Positions 1 through 14,200 of a stretch of DNA of 64,000 nt are shown here, piece after piece; within the stretch, counting starts at the first letter, position 1; each line of letters starts with the position of its first letter. Under the pieces are notes generated by a model. It saw only the letters and a program-made list of their open reading frames with translations, did no database searches and had not been told where the DNA came from. This DNA is from Holacanthus passer (lineage: Eukaryota > Chordata > Actinopteri > Pomacanthidae). The position numbers and the translations under genes are program-made. The stretch is from the NCBI GenBank assembly GCA_025331565.1, contig JAFREQ010000121.1, positions 556,001 to 620,000 on the forward strand. The letters are read 5' to 3'.

Positions 1-1177
1 TTCCAACAAGTGCAACATTTCAACAAGGCTGAGCAACGATGTTCCTGGGATCTGATGATCGTGTCAAAGATGAGCAGAAGGCAAATTACACATAGTAATT
101 GAGCTGGATAGTTCTGAGAAAACTTATGAGTGGAAATCATGTCTCATCTTTGTCAGGATGACGGAAAAATGGCTAAATGTTTTCAGACTCTTTCTGTCAG
201 CAAACAACTCAAGAGCTGAGAGTCTGTTTCCACTGCTGAATCTCACCTGGTTAAACCTCCATCCAGTCACCTCCACATCTCTCAATCACCTGTTCTGTGT
301 TTTATTAGAGCCAGACTCACAATTAAGTTGTTCTCATTAACATTTTTGTTTCTGTTGTCAGGTAACTAAATGAGCATAGAACAGTGATTTGATCACAGCT
401 CATAGATGCTGCAGAAAACAAACAGGAACACAGGTTAATAGCATCAGCTGTCGCTATACTGACATTTAAACTGAGTGACACGGAAAGTTTTCAGCTTAAA
501 GTAAAGTCTGCGAGCTTATTTTCACAGACAGCTTCTTACTGTCAGAAGAGGTCAAAGTTTGAAGATGACAGATTTCAGTATTCTTTGTTCGGTCTCTGAG
601 CTCTCGCTGCTTTGAAGCAGGCAGGAGAAGGTTAGAAAAATATACTCCGGGCTCCAATCAGGATTTAGCAAAAATTTAAATCTGAATTTGATGACAGTTG
701 GCAGACCGTCACTGTTAATCTTTTATTTTTATCCAGGCCATTACAAAGCTAATAAAGCAATAAATAGATATAAAATGATCCCACATTAACTGTCAGGAGA
801 CGGCTGTAGACTGGCCTGACTAGAACTGGACGGTCTAAGAACTGGTGAATCGGAGGTGTTTTGCAGGCAGAAGGTGAAACTGTAAAGACTGAGGGAAGGT
901 CACACATACGCTTGCTATTCAAGTCAGATTCTGACTGTCTTGCTTTGCTCGTCAAATTAAATTAGGAGGGCCGGTGGTAGCATAAAGCATGAGGATCAAA
1001 TCCCGCAATCGGCTGTCAACACATATACCTGTCAATGTGCCCTTGGGCAAGGATCCAAGGTGGAGGAGGAAAGGCTGGAAAGCTTCCAGGAGTGAATACG
1101 AGAGCTCACATAAACCACAAACATGCCCTGGAAGGAATATCTGCATCAGTGTGAGGACGTCAGGATGCAACACTCAC
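1..1177 (-). other. wwc1: wwc1 intron 5 (partial)
   Basis: Non-coding sequence downstream of exon 5 in the gene's direction. It holds a SINE-like fragment at about 965-1060. I see no exon, RNA gene or other structure in the remaining 960 bases. Confidence 0.7.
965..1060 (+). mobile_element. SINE-like fragment
   Basis: Contains an RNA polymerase III B-box-like stretch (ggatcaaatcc, 993-1003), followed by gtgcccttgggcaagg (1037-1052). The latter resembles the tgtccttgagcaag motif seen in many teleost SINEs. An A-box-like sequence at 975-985 is too close to the B box for an intact tRNA-derived head, so this is a degraded copy at best. Confidence 0.35.
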
Positions 1178-1257
1178 TCTTTGAGGGTCTCAAAGCCTTG
1201 TTCTTTGTACAGCAGCTCCTGCTTCATACAGGCCAGGTCCCGTTTCAGCTTGTTCAC
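1178..1257 (-). CDS. wwc1: wwc1 coding exon 5 (coiled coil)
   Basis: Encodes VNKLKRDLACMKQELLYKEQ, then GFETLK and two bases of the next codon. Acceptor gcatcgcag, donor gtgagt. WWC proteins continue with an I-D-x-K-M-S block; no exon encoding it is visible in the remaining 1,177 bases, so the gene runs off the left edge. Confidence 0.88.
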
Positions 1258-4200
1258 CTGCGATGCAGAGATGAGAAAAACTGAAATATTTTAAAGAATA
1301 AGAGTGGGTTTATATTTTTGTTATCATTAAAAAACCCATGAGAAGCCCCAAAAACAACAATGTGCTCGCCCGTTTTTCAATACTTTCTGACTTTACTACC
1401 ATGTTTGTGACACTCAGCTGATCGGAAAGATGTTTAAAAATGGGTCATAAATATTCAGTAGATATATCAGACTGTGATACAAAGACAAAACTTGTTTGGA
1501 GAAACCTTCATTGTTGGTTTTGGTCTTTTCTTGAGATTTTTTTGACAACAACAAGAATATAGAACAACACACTGATCCAAACTCAAGAAACAAGTTGGTA
1601 CACAAGAAAACAAAAATACGATGAAACCAGCCGACAGTGTGGAAGTCACATGTGGCAAGAATGAGTTTAATTAGCAGTCGTGTCTTTGGACCAATTAAAC
1701 TTTGGTTCATGGGGGTGTGACGGGTGTTGGGTGCAGGTGACTCCACTACATATTTGATCGACAGTCAGGAGGAGTGAATGTATGAGGTGGTATCCTGTTC
1801 GTTCACATTTCCGTCAATCCTGTTCATGAAATCCTAAATATCCTCCTGTTCACTCCCAATATAATTACAACACAACATCTGTCTTGTTCTTTTTAAGACT
1901 AGAGAAGCAGACAATTTCTGGTGTCTTTGGGTTTTGAACCGTTGGTCAGAAAAAAATCTGGGAAATCTGTTCTGACAAGTTATAGACTTATATAGGCAAT
2001 TCATTCATAAATGGAAATCACGACATAATAGTCAGCAGTAACCCAAATAAGAAACATCTCAGTTTAGTCGGTCAGGTCTCAGTCAGACGTGAGTGATCCG
2101 AGCATCATGTGGTTGAAACAGGAAGGAGAGGCTCGTACCCGACTTTTGGCTGTGGCTATTTCCGCTTTTAAGATGTCTGGGTCGTACTTGCTGGACGAGG
2201 ACGATCTGGAATTCACTGCAGAAAAGGTCAGATATGAAGAGAAGAGTGTTAAAGAACAGCCTTTATATCCTTTTCTCCTCTGGTTTTTTGTGTTACAGCA
2301 CGAGAGCTGAAACAAGAGACCTCTGAGCAAGAGAGAGACACAGCCACCAATGAAAGGAACCTTAGTGTTTACATCTGTTAAACTGAAGCAAGAAAGAGAA
2401 CTGTCAGAAGAAGAATTGTCAACTTGTTTTTTCTGTCAAGATTAAAAGAAAAAATAAAGCATCACAAATAAGAAACCATCAACCTTTCAGATGTCAAGGA
2501 CTTTTTTACTTTCTTCTGAATGGAAACCAACAAGAATCACAGTTTATTCTAAACTGCTGTCTGAGAGAAAAGTATTTCCTCCATCCTCATCTTCCTTTCT
2601 CTCTGTTCCCTCAAAGATCCGCAGCTCTGTCAAGGCTTTTTCCATTCAGTCAACAGCACAAAACTGTGGGTCTTCAACACTCAGATTTACTTTGCTGACC
2701 TGAGTGAATCCACTGACATTAACAAAACACTGCTACCATCAGTCATCACACTCTAATGCTTCTGTTTCTGTTTCTATCATTTTACTTTCATGTTTTGTTA
2801 TTACTTAGGTTTTCTTATATTGTTTTTTTCTTTTTCATTTTCTTTATTGTATTTCTCTAATTCCTTATTCCTAAAAGTCCTTATATGTGTGTATCATTGC
2901 TATCGTCACTGACACAGTGTTCATTCACTGAGTGATTACAGATGTAATGAAGGTGCCCAATGTGTGAATGGAATTTGTGCTGCGATCATTAACTTGTGGT
3001 TGTTTGAGCCAGAGGTGAACCGGAGCGCAGTCTGCAATCAGTCTACAGTTCTGCTCTTTGGTCTTGTTTTCAGTGATGTGGTTGTGTTAATTATAGCTTT
3101 TTTGTAGTGATCAAATCTTCTCTCTGTTGTGGACAGTATTTGCTCAGTTGTGCATCAGCAGCACCTGTTCTGGCAGCACTTCCTCCTTTGTTTTCCATAA
3201 ACTAACTCTGCTTCCAAAATAATCCATCACAGTAAAAGAAGTCGTGCTGCATCACGTCTGTGGAGACTCACAGCTGGTCTGTGACGTCGACTTGTCCCTC
3301 CACGCGTCATTGAGCTGCCGGTACTCCTGCTGCGCCAGGCGGAGCCTCTGCTCCTTCACCTGGTAGATCTCCTTCTGGGCGCTGAGCGCATCGCGGGCCA
3401 CGGCCAGGTAGTCCCGCAGCATGGACTCCTGCTCCCGCTGCCACTGGGCCCGCGGGTCCTCCAGCTGGGTGCTCTCTGGAGGAAAAGCAGGTGAAGAGGG
3501 AGAAAAGGAAACAGACTTCAAATATGATTCGTCCAATCAGAGATGAGGGCCATAAGTTATCAGAGTTATCACATTATCTTCTGGTTAACTTTAAGAATAA
3601 ATACATTGTAAGGGTGTTGAAGATAAACTAGACTGACAAAACACTTCCAGATTATTAGAAGTGCTTTATCCAAATGAACAATTAAGATGATGACTATACA
3701 TTCGAAACATAATGCGACCTTTGGACTATTACAAAATTATTTCTGCATAATTTTCTTGAGTTGCTTCAGTATCAGAGTATCAAGTATCAAGTATCAGTAT
3801 CAGAAAGTTCTTAAGTCATCTTCACAGTTATGGCACACAACAGAGATTACAAAAAGATACATCAGAGAGATAAGAGGAAAATACTTCAGAGTCAGAAAGG
3901 ATGACAGGGAGTAGAACTGGATGGTTGAACAGCTGAAGAGAGACTCGGACAAGCAGTAAACTCACTGGTGTTGTGGTCGACATAGTACGCTCCGACGACG
4001 GGGTCGAACGCCTCCTCCCAGCCGACCGGCAGCTCATCCCCGATACAGTCTGCAAACGTCAGAGGCTTCGTCTGCCTGAAGAAAACAGAATCACAAAATA
4101 CATTCAGAAACAGAATCGTCTCCACTGTGATCAACTCTCTGAAACTAACAACTGCTGATCAGCGGTAATTTGGATGATCAATGAATCTTCAAAGTCTTAA

Positions 4201-6597
4201 TGAAGAAAATATTTGACATATCTGTAAGTATTATCTGGCAGTATTAGGGCCTTTCAGCTCTGGGAGGATGTGTCACTATCTGCACACATTTTACTAAACT
4301 TTGATTGTTTAAGCAGAAAAGTGATGATACATTAACAAAGTAATGACTAGAACGACTGCAGCTCAGTGTGAATCATTATAAATCACCAGTAAACCACAGA
4401 ATAATGATAATGGATCCACACACTCCGCTCCACTGTGTGTGGGTGAACAGTCATCAGCAGGACAACAACAATTTAATGAGTTCTCTGAAACTGTTCTAAA
4501 GCTGAAAATATTACTTCATTAATCGATTAGTCGATCAACAGAAAATAAATCGCCAACCATTTTGATAACAAATACTTCAAACTTTCATTTAAGCAAAAAT
4601 TTTATTGGTACCAACTTCTCACTTGAGAGGATTTACTGGTTTCATTTGTTTCCTGTGACACCAAACTGGACGCTTTAGGCTTCGGACCGTTAGTTGGAAA
4701 AACAACAATTGGAATACGTCATAATGTTTTTCAGGGAATTGTTGAGGCCTTTTTAAAAATTTTTTTAATGGAAATAGTTGTGGGTGATATGTCCCTAAAA
4801 TATTATCTCAATATTGTAGGGTTTTTCTAATATAGTGATTTTCTTGACACGGAGCTGAGCTGTGCTGAGTCAATGCAGTTTATCTGCTTGGTTTGGAACC
4901 CACAATAGCTGTTGAGCTATGATGGTGAAATAAGTTTGTCATTTTGTTGTTACCCTCTTCTTCTACTTCTTATATATCTTACTTAGAAACCTGTGATCAG
5001 CCTTTTTTACAAAGCCAAACAGTGTCAGAGCCACATGGTTTATTTCATCCCAGCTCAGTGTTTGTCTGAAAGCAGAGTGAGGAGGAGGAGGAGGAGGAGG
5101 AGGAGGAGGCAGGGTGAGTGTGAGTGGAGGCGGTGGGGGTGGGTCGTCTGGTGTTTCACTGAGTCCTCTATTCACCTCTGAGGGGGGAAGAGGAGAAGGG
5201 GGGGGTCCCTCTAGCCGGCCACAATAGGAGGAAACCGGCCCGTGGCATTCCACAAGCAGCGCTGACGCATCGCCTGGAGGTTTCTGGGGCAACCCTCGGC
5301 CTCACAGCGGCTTCACTGCAGCCACAGCTCGCTTTGACATAACTGAGCGTTTTCTACCGGCTCAAGATTTGAATCCTACCTGTTCATGACGCTGTAGTTC
5401 AGTTTCTACTGATCCAGATCTCATTCTGAGTTCTTCTGGTCCCACATAAACACCAGAAGACTCATTATTAGCTCCGTTCAAACTGTGCTGCTTAGCTGGT
5501 TTTTATTTGCACTGTTCAAAGGAAATATCAAATGTGCGTAGATGGACCCATTAGTGCTTTTCACAGGGTTCCTGCTCCATCCAATCAACCAACAACACTG
5601 TGACAACTGTACACACATAATATTAGACATGTAACCAATTTAGTTTCGATTACACTAAATTGTAATATCAAACCAACACGTACACGCACTGGTTTGCCAT
5701 GTATGATCACTGGGTAACAGACCATACTTTCATTTTGTGGTTTTAGTAACCAGGTTCATACAATCTGAAAACTGCTGACAGCATTTATCCTGCCCTTGAT
5801 TTCACAGTCAACAGTTGGGAGGAGAGAGGTTGTAGTGACGGGTCATTTTATCATTGGTCAATGATGCGACGGAATCTGAAAATGAAAAGTAATGTGTTGA
5901 TGTGGATATTAAAATTCAAATATCATATCAAATCCACAGCATCTGAAACACCTCACGGGATGAACAAACGGATGGAAATCCACCTCTCGTCGGTTTGATC
6001 ATGAGAGACAACAAGCAGCAGAGTAAAGAGCGAGACTCTCGTCTTTGGCTTTTCTCCTCTGCTGCCTCTTGTGTTTCGTGACTGCAGATAAACACAAACA
6101 CGGAGCAGCGGCTCATCGCTGAAGGGAGAAACTGAACTGGGTCCTTTTTCAGCTGATGAATAATGAAAGGGGCCCGGAGAAGACCCCCTCAGCTCCGCTC
6201 TAAATTTAGCTCGGGAAGACAGGGAGGCTTCTGCCAACCGCTGATCCCAGAAAAAGCCGGCTGGTTGGCTGGCTGGGTATCCACATCCCATTATTTGATT
6301 CCTCTCTCCTCTCACCCACTAAATCCTATCCTCTAATCGCCGGGCCGAGGGGAGTCGCTGACCTAAACTCGTCGCTCACCGTCACAGTTTCCCTCGGAGC
6401 GAAGGACCAGCTGGCAGCGGCAGCCCAGCCTCCATTTCACTGTCAGTCATTCAATAGCCACTTGTAGTGCTTCTCACATGCTTCACTGCTTTAGTGCTCA
6501 AAGTGCCTGCGATGGCTAATGTGGACAAAAACTGCTATCATGGTAATAATTAACAAAAACCACAACAAAACGCCTGAAATACTCTTTGTTCTGGCAC

Positions 6598-6652
<55 letters not shown>

Positions 6653-8225
6653 CTGGAAACTTTGTTTTTCTTATTATTTTTCAATCTTTCAATGTATGAA
6701 ATGTGAAAGAAATGTTGAGTCGTGTCATTTCTTGGTTTGTCCACCCAACAGCCCAAAACCCAGAGATATTCAGTTTACAACAAACTATGAATTGATGAAC
6801 AAACTGTTGTGGTGTGTTCGTAACCTGCAGAGCACAAAATAACATCAACATTTATTGACTTGTACAACAAAAATGAACCTTGTTGCACCATTTACATTCA
6901 TTGAAGGTGACGTCCCTCAGTGTCCTAATGAATTCAGGATCTCACAACACAGAAAGCACAACAATAAGAACATAAGGTGAATGTGGACGACTGTCTCCTG
7001 TGACATACGTTTACACACTGTGTAATTCAACCACACACACATTCCTGGATGTCGTGCACGTTGGCCTGACCTGGACTGAACCAGCTGTGATTAGTGGACC
7101 TGACTCACACTCACATCCATATTAAATTGGATCCTGATCGTTTGATGCAAACATGTCAAACTGTCTGCACAGTGTTTATTGAATTTTTGATTTTGGCCTA
7201 ATTTGTCTGGTGAATCTAACGTTATTTTTCTAACTTCATGTCCTGGTTATTAAAACTTAACAGAACAATCTGAACTCCACCAAAATGCTGACTGTCGACA
7301 TATCTGGCACGTGAGCGCTTCCATAGCCGACTCATCCGAAGCTGCTATCTTTGACACCAGATTGGTATCAGACAGCTTCTCGTCACATGGATCAGTTGCA
7401 GTGTTGTCAGTCATCCATGTGGACTGACAGCACGCTGGCTGTTGACCGGTCCGAGCGCAGTGTCGCTCATACAGGTTTTTTACGGCAGGTTAGTCAAGTA
7501 TTACAGGTGAAATATTCACATGCCAACACTGGGTTACACCTGTACACATACACCCATTCCCACCCATACACAGACTGACAGACAGTTGATGTGGTGTTGG
7601 TGAGGGTCACACTCGACAGCAGCACCTGCAGTCGAGTTTTATTTTCTCTGTAAATGTCATTTTTCTACAGCAAATGTGCCACAGTGAAGAGTTAATTACT
7701 GATTCAAAATGGACATAACGTCGATGTTTATCCTCCCACTGATGTCCACAGTGGGTAACCTTTCCTTATATAACTGCTAACCCTGCCAGTTAATGAAAGT
7801 ATGGGTTTCAGTGAAGAGTGTCACATGATGGTCTGCATGGTTTTTAAGAAGCTTATCTTAAACTCTGTGAGGAAAACTCAGAATTCCTGTGATGTTTCTG
7901 GCATCAAAGTGGTCATAATATAATTTGCGTGATATCAATACTGCTTCTTTTAAAACCCGATATCAGCCAAACCGAGTACACACACCGCCCCAGGTTTCAC
8001 ATACCAAGGTAAACAGGGCGGCCGGGCCCGGTGCACTAATGCAAACTGACAAAGCGTGCGGCAGAGTGCAAACACACAGGGAGGCAGGCTGCATATCTGA
8101 ACGGTGAGTCAGACGACGACGCGCAGAAATGTTCATTCAGAGCAGCGTATAAATTCCTCGAGTCGAGTTGTGAGTCTTCCAACTGCATTTCATAGTCGCT
8201 CAAGGTCCAACAGTAAAACGATCAT

Positions 8226-8260
<35 letters not shown>

Positions 8261-11200
8261 CTCCGCTCTCCTTTCACACTCAAACCAGAATCATTCAATC
8301 AGAAATGCCAACAAATAAAATGATGTTTTTTTGACAAGTAAAAATTGATTATAAAAAAGTTGAAATTTACGGCCGAGATCTGCCTCAGTCTCTCTGCACA
8401 TTACACTCCTCACAGCAGTGATGGGGTTATCTGGCAGTTACATTCCTTTGACCTGACAACATGCATTCAATGCGTCACTGCAAGGGTGGATAGATGATAT
8501 TGCATTTTATTAGGGCGACATAAGCAGGACGGTGGATGCCTTAAAAAAACATCCCAAGATTTATGTGATTTTCCCTCTTTGTTTGCCTTTTCGTCTGATT
8601 TTTTATTCCTCTTGAAGGTCTGCAGAAAAATGAACATGCTAAGTATGTTTAGGAGCCCAAGGCCACCTTTTAAAAGTGTCAGCATAACTCAGAGAAACTC
8701 TGGGCTGTTTTCTTTTTTACGGTGCTTTTGCAAGTGGCAAAATGACAGCAGAGGAAAAATGAGAGTTGAATGCTTAAAAAAAACAGGCCTGGACAATTTC
8801 ACATGAAATCAGCTCTAGGATCTGAAGCCCTGCACGACTGCAGATACGTGAGATATTCAAATAACGAAGATCAGATATGTGTGGCTCTTCCTCTGAGGAC
8901 GTCTGCCAGGACGACATTAAAACGAACACACAAGGCCGTCGGTGTCAATATGAGACTTGCTGTCTGTCTTCATTCCTGAACCACAGACTAGAATGGGAAG
9001 GTTTTCACACGACTGCAGCAGTAAATCCAAAGCTGGCTGATCCTCAGTTTCTCTTTCCTTCTCTCTCATCTCATCGTGATCATTTCAAACTTCGCACAAA
9101 CACCACAGAATAAAGTCTGAGTCAGCTGGTTGCTTCAAGCCCCCGTGATGTTGGAATGAAGGTTTATTTCACTGACTGCACTCGCTCGCTGCAACATGTC
9201 TGTGGATTTAACACTTTTATGTAAACACCATAAATATAAAAGTCTGACGGGGTGAAGGGACAGAAAAGGTTTTGCTGACACGGCAATGTAAAGCAAACAG
9301 CACATGTCAACACTCATCAATCAGCTGGAACGCAGCAGTGAGATAATACAAGAGTGAAAGGGAAAAGCATGATAAACTGCTATGAACTAACAACTTTCAG
9401 AGGAAAAATACACAGAAAACATGAAGGATAAGAGACGTCCTTACATTTCTGAGTCTCTTTTGTTGGTTGGTGTATTTTTCTTACTCCTGCAGATAACTAT
9501 TCAAACGTGTCGTCAAACTTAACATTTTTCTATTAAGTCCAACTATGTTCGATGGTGGGAAATATTTCTCAACCATCTGCCTCCTCTTCTCTGCACAAAC
9601 AGTGAAATAAATTGCTTGTCCGTTTGAACTTTGGAGGACTGACTATTTTTATTAATCTCTTCAATGTCCAGAGTTGATTTTGAATTCACGACAAAAAGTC
9701 CCTGAATAAAAGAACAGAGGAAAAAGGTGCATCTGCAGAGAAGTTTTCATTTTTGTCCACGAGAACAAAAGTGCACAGTGAAAATGTGCCGTTGTTGTGG
9801 TGATGTCTGCTGCCTGACCTTCAGCTCTGTATTACTGCTGTTGTTGAGAGTATCCACACATAAATAAGTTATAACATGGTTGGTTATGCATTAAAAAAAC
9901 TACACTGCAGCGACGTGCGAGCCAGCCTCTCTTCAGATCCTAGTTAACAGTTTGCAGGGCCTCACGCTGCACTTTGACCCCGTGCACCTTGGCAAGCAGT
10001 GAAAGGGATTTCAGATGAATCAGGCCTTTGGTTGGCGAGTCTGCGCGCTGCTCGGCCCTTCACGTCGTGTGTTTCAGGAATGTGTGTGTGTTTTTTAAGG
10101 ACTTTGTTTTGGAAGGTTTCTCTTCTTTCTCACTGCTCCTAAGTGTCTCGATGTAAAACAACCAGAGGAGTTTCACTAAAAGGAAAGTCTTCATTCCACC
10201 AGATACCTTTCAGACTGCACAGGGACTGTGTCTACTTTTATTCATGCCACATATTCACAGTTAAATTCCTTTTGATGATTTGTGGCACAATGAGCCTACA
10301 TGGCCTGAAATATAAAGCAGAGTAGCTGCCATTCAAAACAGAACGAGCTGAATTGGTGGACGACATCTGATCATCACATCAGCAGCTGGACTGAAGGACA
10401 ACAACGAGCAAATCCTCACAGCAACGCAAGAGCAAGACTGAACATCAGGTCAACACAATCATGGGTCTACCACATTAGACAGGTCTCAGTAAGAAGACTA
10501 TGAGTTAGTGATGTGGATTGTGATACAGTATATTTTCTGGAAATTCACCTGAACCCGGTTATAAATAAAATGGCAAAATTTTAACTAATCTAGTAAAATA
10601 AATATCCGACAAATCAATGTCCTCCATCACACTGACACAATCCTGTAAATTCAATATGGCCATAAAACCGTCCAGAGCATTTGCAGCATTAACTTCAAAA
10701 CTCTTAAAGATGTGTAAAACTAGAGTTTACAGCCGTAAGAAGACTTTGCATGACAACACAACTAAGGTCAGAAGAATATTGTCAGAGAATAATAGCTGCT
10801 CTTGCTTGTCGTGTTGATGTACAGTTGATTCACCGTCCAGGATAAAAGCATCAACTCCACACATAAAACAAATGTAAACCACAGAGACGAAGTCAACCTA
10901 ATGCAATAAGACAAGAATTTGTGTGTTCTCTCACACCAGACCGTCACACAGAACAGAAAAAAACAACCTTTAAGCCTCCAGAATTCCAGACATAAGCCAT
11001 TAAAGGGATTTGGTGTCAAAGTCCGAGGGGTCTTAAGTAACTGGTAAAGATGAAAAACGAGCCCCCATGAAAATCTGCCCTCCCTCCACATTGTGTTTTT
11101 GTACAAGCGGGACTGTGCCGTGTAGCGCTGCATGCTTGACACTCTAAGCCTATTACACTGATGGATTTCTATAAGAGAGAGAGAGAAAAAAAGGTAACTC

Positions 11201-14200
11201 ACACCTCCAGACCTGATTTCTAATTACAGGAATGTAAATGAGCGGGATGTTCCCTGGGAGAAAAACAGCGAGGAAGAAAATAACTCAGGAGTGTTTTTAT
11301 GGCAAATCAGCTCTTCTGGTTTGGGACCAAAATGGATTTGTCTGCTTCCACACACTGAATTACCTCTTGTGCATTTTAAAATATTTGGAACACTGTTATG
11401 CATCTACCTTCTGCAGTGTCCAACCAATTATCTCAGGACTTTTTATAAAGTATTAAAAGGATGACGGGGTTTGCTGACCTAAGCTCCTCAAGCAGGTTGT
11501 TTTTAAGCCGGCAAAATCAAAAATGTTCTTAAAAGCTCTTTTAGGTGAAAATCATGTGATACGATCGAAAGCCCCAGAAAAACTACTAAATGGAGCTTGA
11601 GGTGAGATTCACCACAAATGGTTTTGCATTTGAGAGGCACTGATGCTTGACTGAGTATGAATGCACAAATTACTAAAAGCATGCAAAATACAGAGCACAA
11701 GCACCCTGAAAATAAATCCCAACTCCATCAGCACTTTTACTATGAAGGTGTATTATCTGGGAGATTTCTTATGGCTACTGCCTCTTGCTGTTCCTTTCTC
11801 TAATGGTTTGTACAGGACAGGTTGTCCATTCCCTGTGTCCCTTGCAGGACTAATGAGACATGACTCCTGACCAGAGCTCACTGTGAGGAGGAACACCTTG
11901 TTTATCATCTCCCAGAGCTTCCTCGTGTGCTCAGTTTACACTAAAGGAGGTTGACCTTCCTCACTGGGAGAAAGACTCCCAGCTTCAAGGTCGACTTTGT
12001 AATTGAAAGAAGAAGAGAATGAAAACAGACATCATTTCTGCACGAGTCCGGTTCTCATACGATTTCCTCTCGTCGTCATTCTGCTGTTCATCCCTCTCAC
12101 TGAAGACGTTTCCAGTCTTGGCTACTGGTCTCACATTCATCCAGATCACAACTAAACACTGTATCTTGGGCAAAGGTATTTCTCATTGAAATTGGGGAGA
12201 AAATTCATTGACAACTAGTTTGATAATCGAATAATCATTTTAGTAATTGTTCAAGCCAAAAAGCTAAATATTTGCTGGTTCCAGCTTCTGTGTCATCCAT
12301 GATAGTAAACAGATTGTCTTTGAGTTTGGGACAGTGAGTTTGGCAAAACAAGACACCTGAAGACGTCACATTGGGCTGTGGGAAATTATAAAGAGCATTT
12401 TCTGCTGTTTTCTGACATTTAATAGAGAAAATGAAAATTATCCTATCCTGAAAATATCCTAATTATGGATATGAAGCTTCCATTCTAGTGTCCACGTAAA
12501 AAGGTTGCTGTCTGTCCACTGATGCATGTAGACGACTCACCTCCAGCTCAGGGCCATGTTTGTGGGTTGCTTGGTGAAACAAGGTGGAGCGATTAACCAG
12601 CTGACAGTTCGTGCTGCCTGTCGGTGTTAGAGACCTCAGCAATTATGTTTCAGGCTTTTAGTTTTGATTTGGTAAAAAACAATTGTGTGAAAAATAAGTT
12701 CTTATGCACTTTTGACACTTAGGATGAATTCCTGAAAATGTCAGTTAAGTTGTGACTGCAACTATTGATTATGTTTTTTTATCATCAATTAAAACATCAG
12801 GAAATAGTGAGCGGTGTCCATCACAGTTTCCTTGCTTATTAGTTTTCTGTTGATCAACTAATCGTGCAGAGGAGCTTATGTTTGATTCTTTTCTCCTCCA
12901 TCACTAGTTCTCATACACACCTGAAAACAGATAAAAGAGAGACTGAAATTCATAATATTCCTCAGAGGAAAATTTACCATCACTAGAACAGGAGACATGA
13001 AGGTCTGCAGACGACAGTGTGACGTAAATGAGATTTTAAAGAAATTACAGAGATGACATTAAAAAAATATTTATAATACACACACAGCTCCTATGTGCAA
13101 ATTCTTTGGTGGCATGGTTTTCAGTTTAGGTCCCCTTCATATATCTTGTGTTAACAGCTTGACACAGAGATGTGACATGTCATCAATGTTGGTGACAGAT
13201 ATACTGAGTTCAGTGTGGGATAAATGAGCTGAACATGCGTCTGTGGTGTCAAACAGGTATGATTCTGCATCTCCATCTGTCATCACTGGTGTGTCACTTG
13301 GGGCTTTTCCTCACCTGAACCAACAGTCTGAAGACGGAGGATGTTGCATGCAGACACTTTGGATTTTGGTCTTTCAGCAACCGACAATCTATTTATCATT
13401 CCAGTCGAGGAGAAAATGCCAACGCTCACTGGTTCCAGCTGCTCAGATGTGAGGATGTGCTGCTATTTGTTGTGACAAATGATCAACTGAATATTTAGAT
13501 TAAAAATGAGCCACTGTCTAAATGTGCATCTGGGCTATAATGTGCAGCACCACTCAGAGTCCGTTTACTAATGTTCAATATTACAGAACAGAATAGCTTC
13601 ATCTTTAAAGACGACACAGACGGAGACAGAGAATGAAACATCTGTCTGCTGCTACCAGAACTTTCTGGATCATTTTCAGGTTTTAAGCCCAAGAAGGTCC
13701 AATTACTACTTTTAGAAATATTTTCCTTCCTTTGAATATTGTGGACATCAAGAAGTGTTCGATTCCTCCTTGTTCCCGTGTTGTCTCTGATAATTGAATC
13801 TATGGACCTGCTGCTTAGTGCGATGAGGGACTGACCACAGGTGCAACAGTTCCCTGAGCTGGAAAACAGACCAGCCATCTTTGTTTGGTTAAAATACTCC
13901 AAGTACAAATAAAATATATCTTTGTAAGTTGTAACAAGATGCAAATGTAGTCTTAATCGAGATGATTATTTAAATTAATAAAAGCAACCAATGTGTGTAA
14001 TATGATGATGAACTGGACCAAAATCTGCAAATCTTTTCATTCATCACTGCGCTGCTTATTTGTGATGTTCTGACATCTGACATCTCTGAATCTGCAGAGC
14101 AGCATGCAAACTCACTGCATATCAATCCCCCATCAGGTCACAGTTATTCACAGGATATGTGATTTTTTGGATCATTTGCTGGAGGTCAAAGGTCATCCAT

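Noticed and set aside
1..1177. Possible wwc1 exon 6
   Set aside because: The I-D-x-K-M-S block that should follow exon 5 is not encoded in this stretch.
4963..5292. Minus-strand proline-rich open frame
   Set aside because: Polyproline comes from the (GGA)n array; no family resemblance, and it lies inside wwc1 intron 1.
13495..13944. 149-aa minus-strand open frame in wwc1 intron 1
   Set aside because: No recognisable domain, AT-rich codon use and no splice-site pattern.
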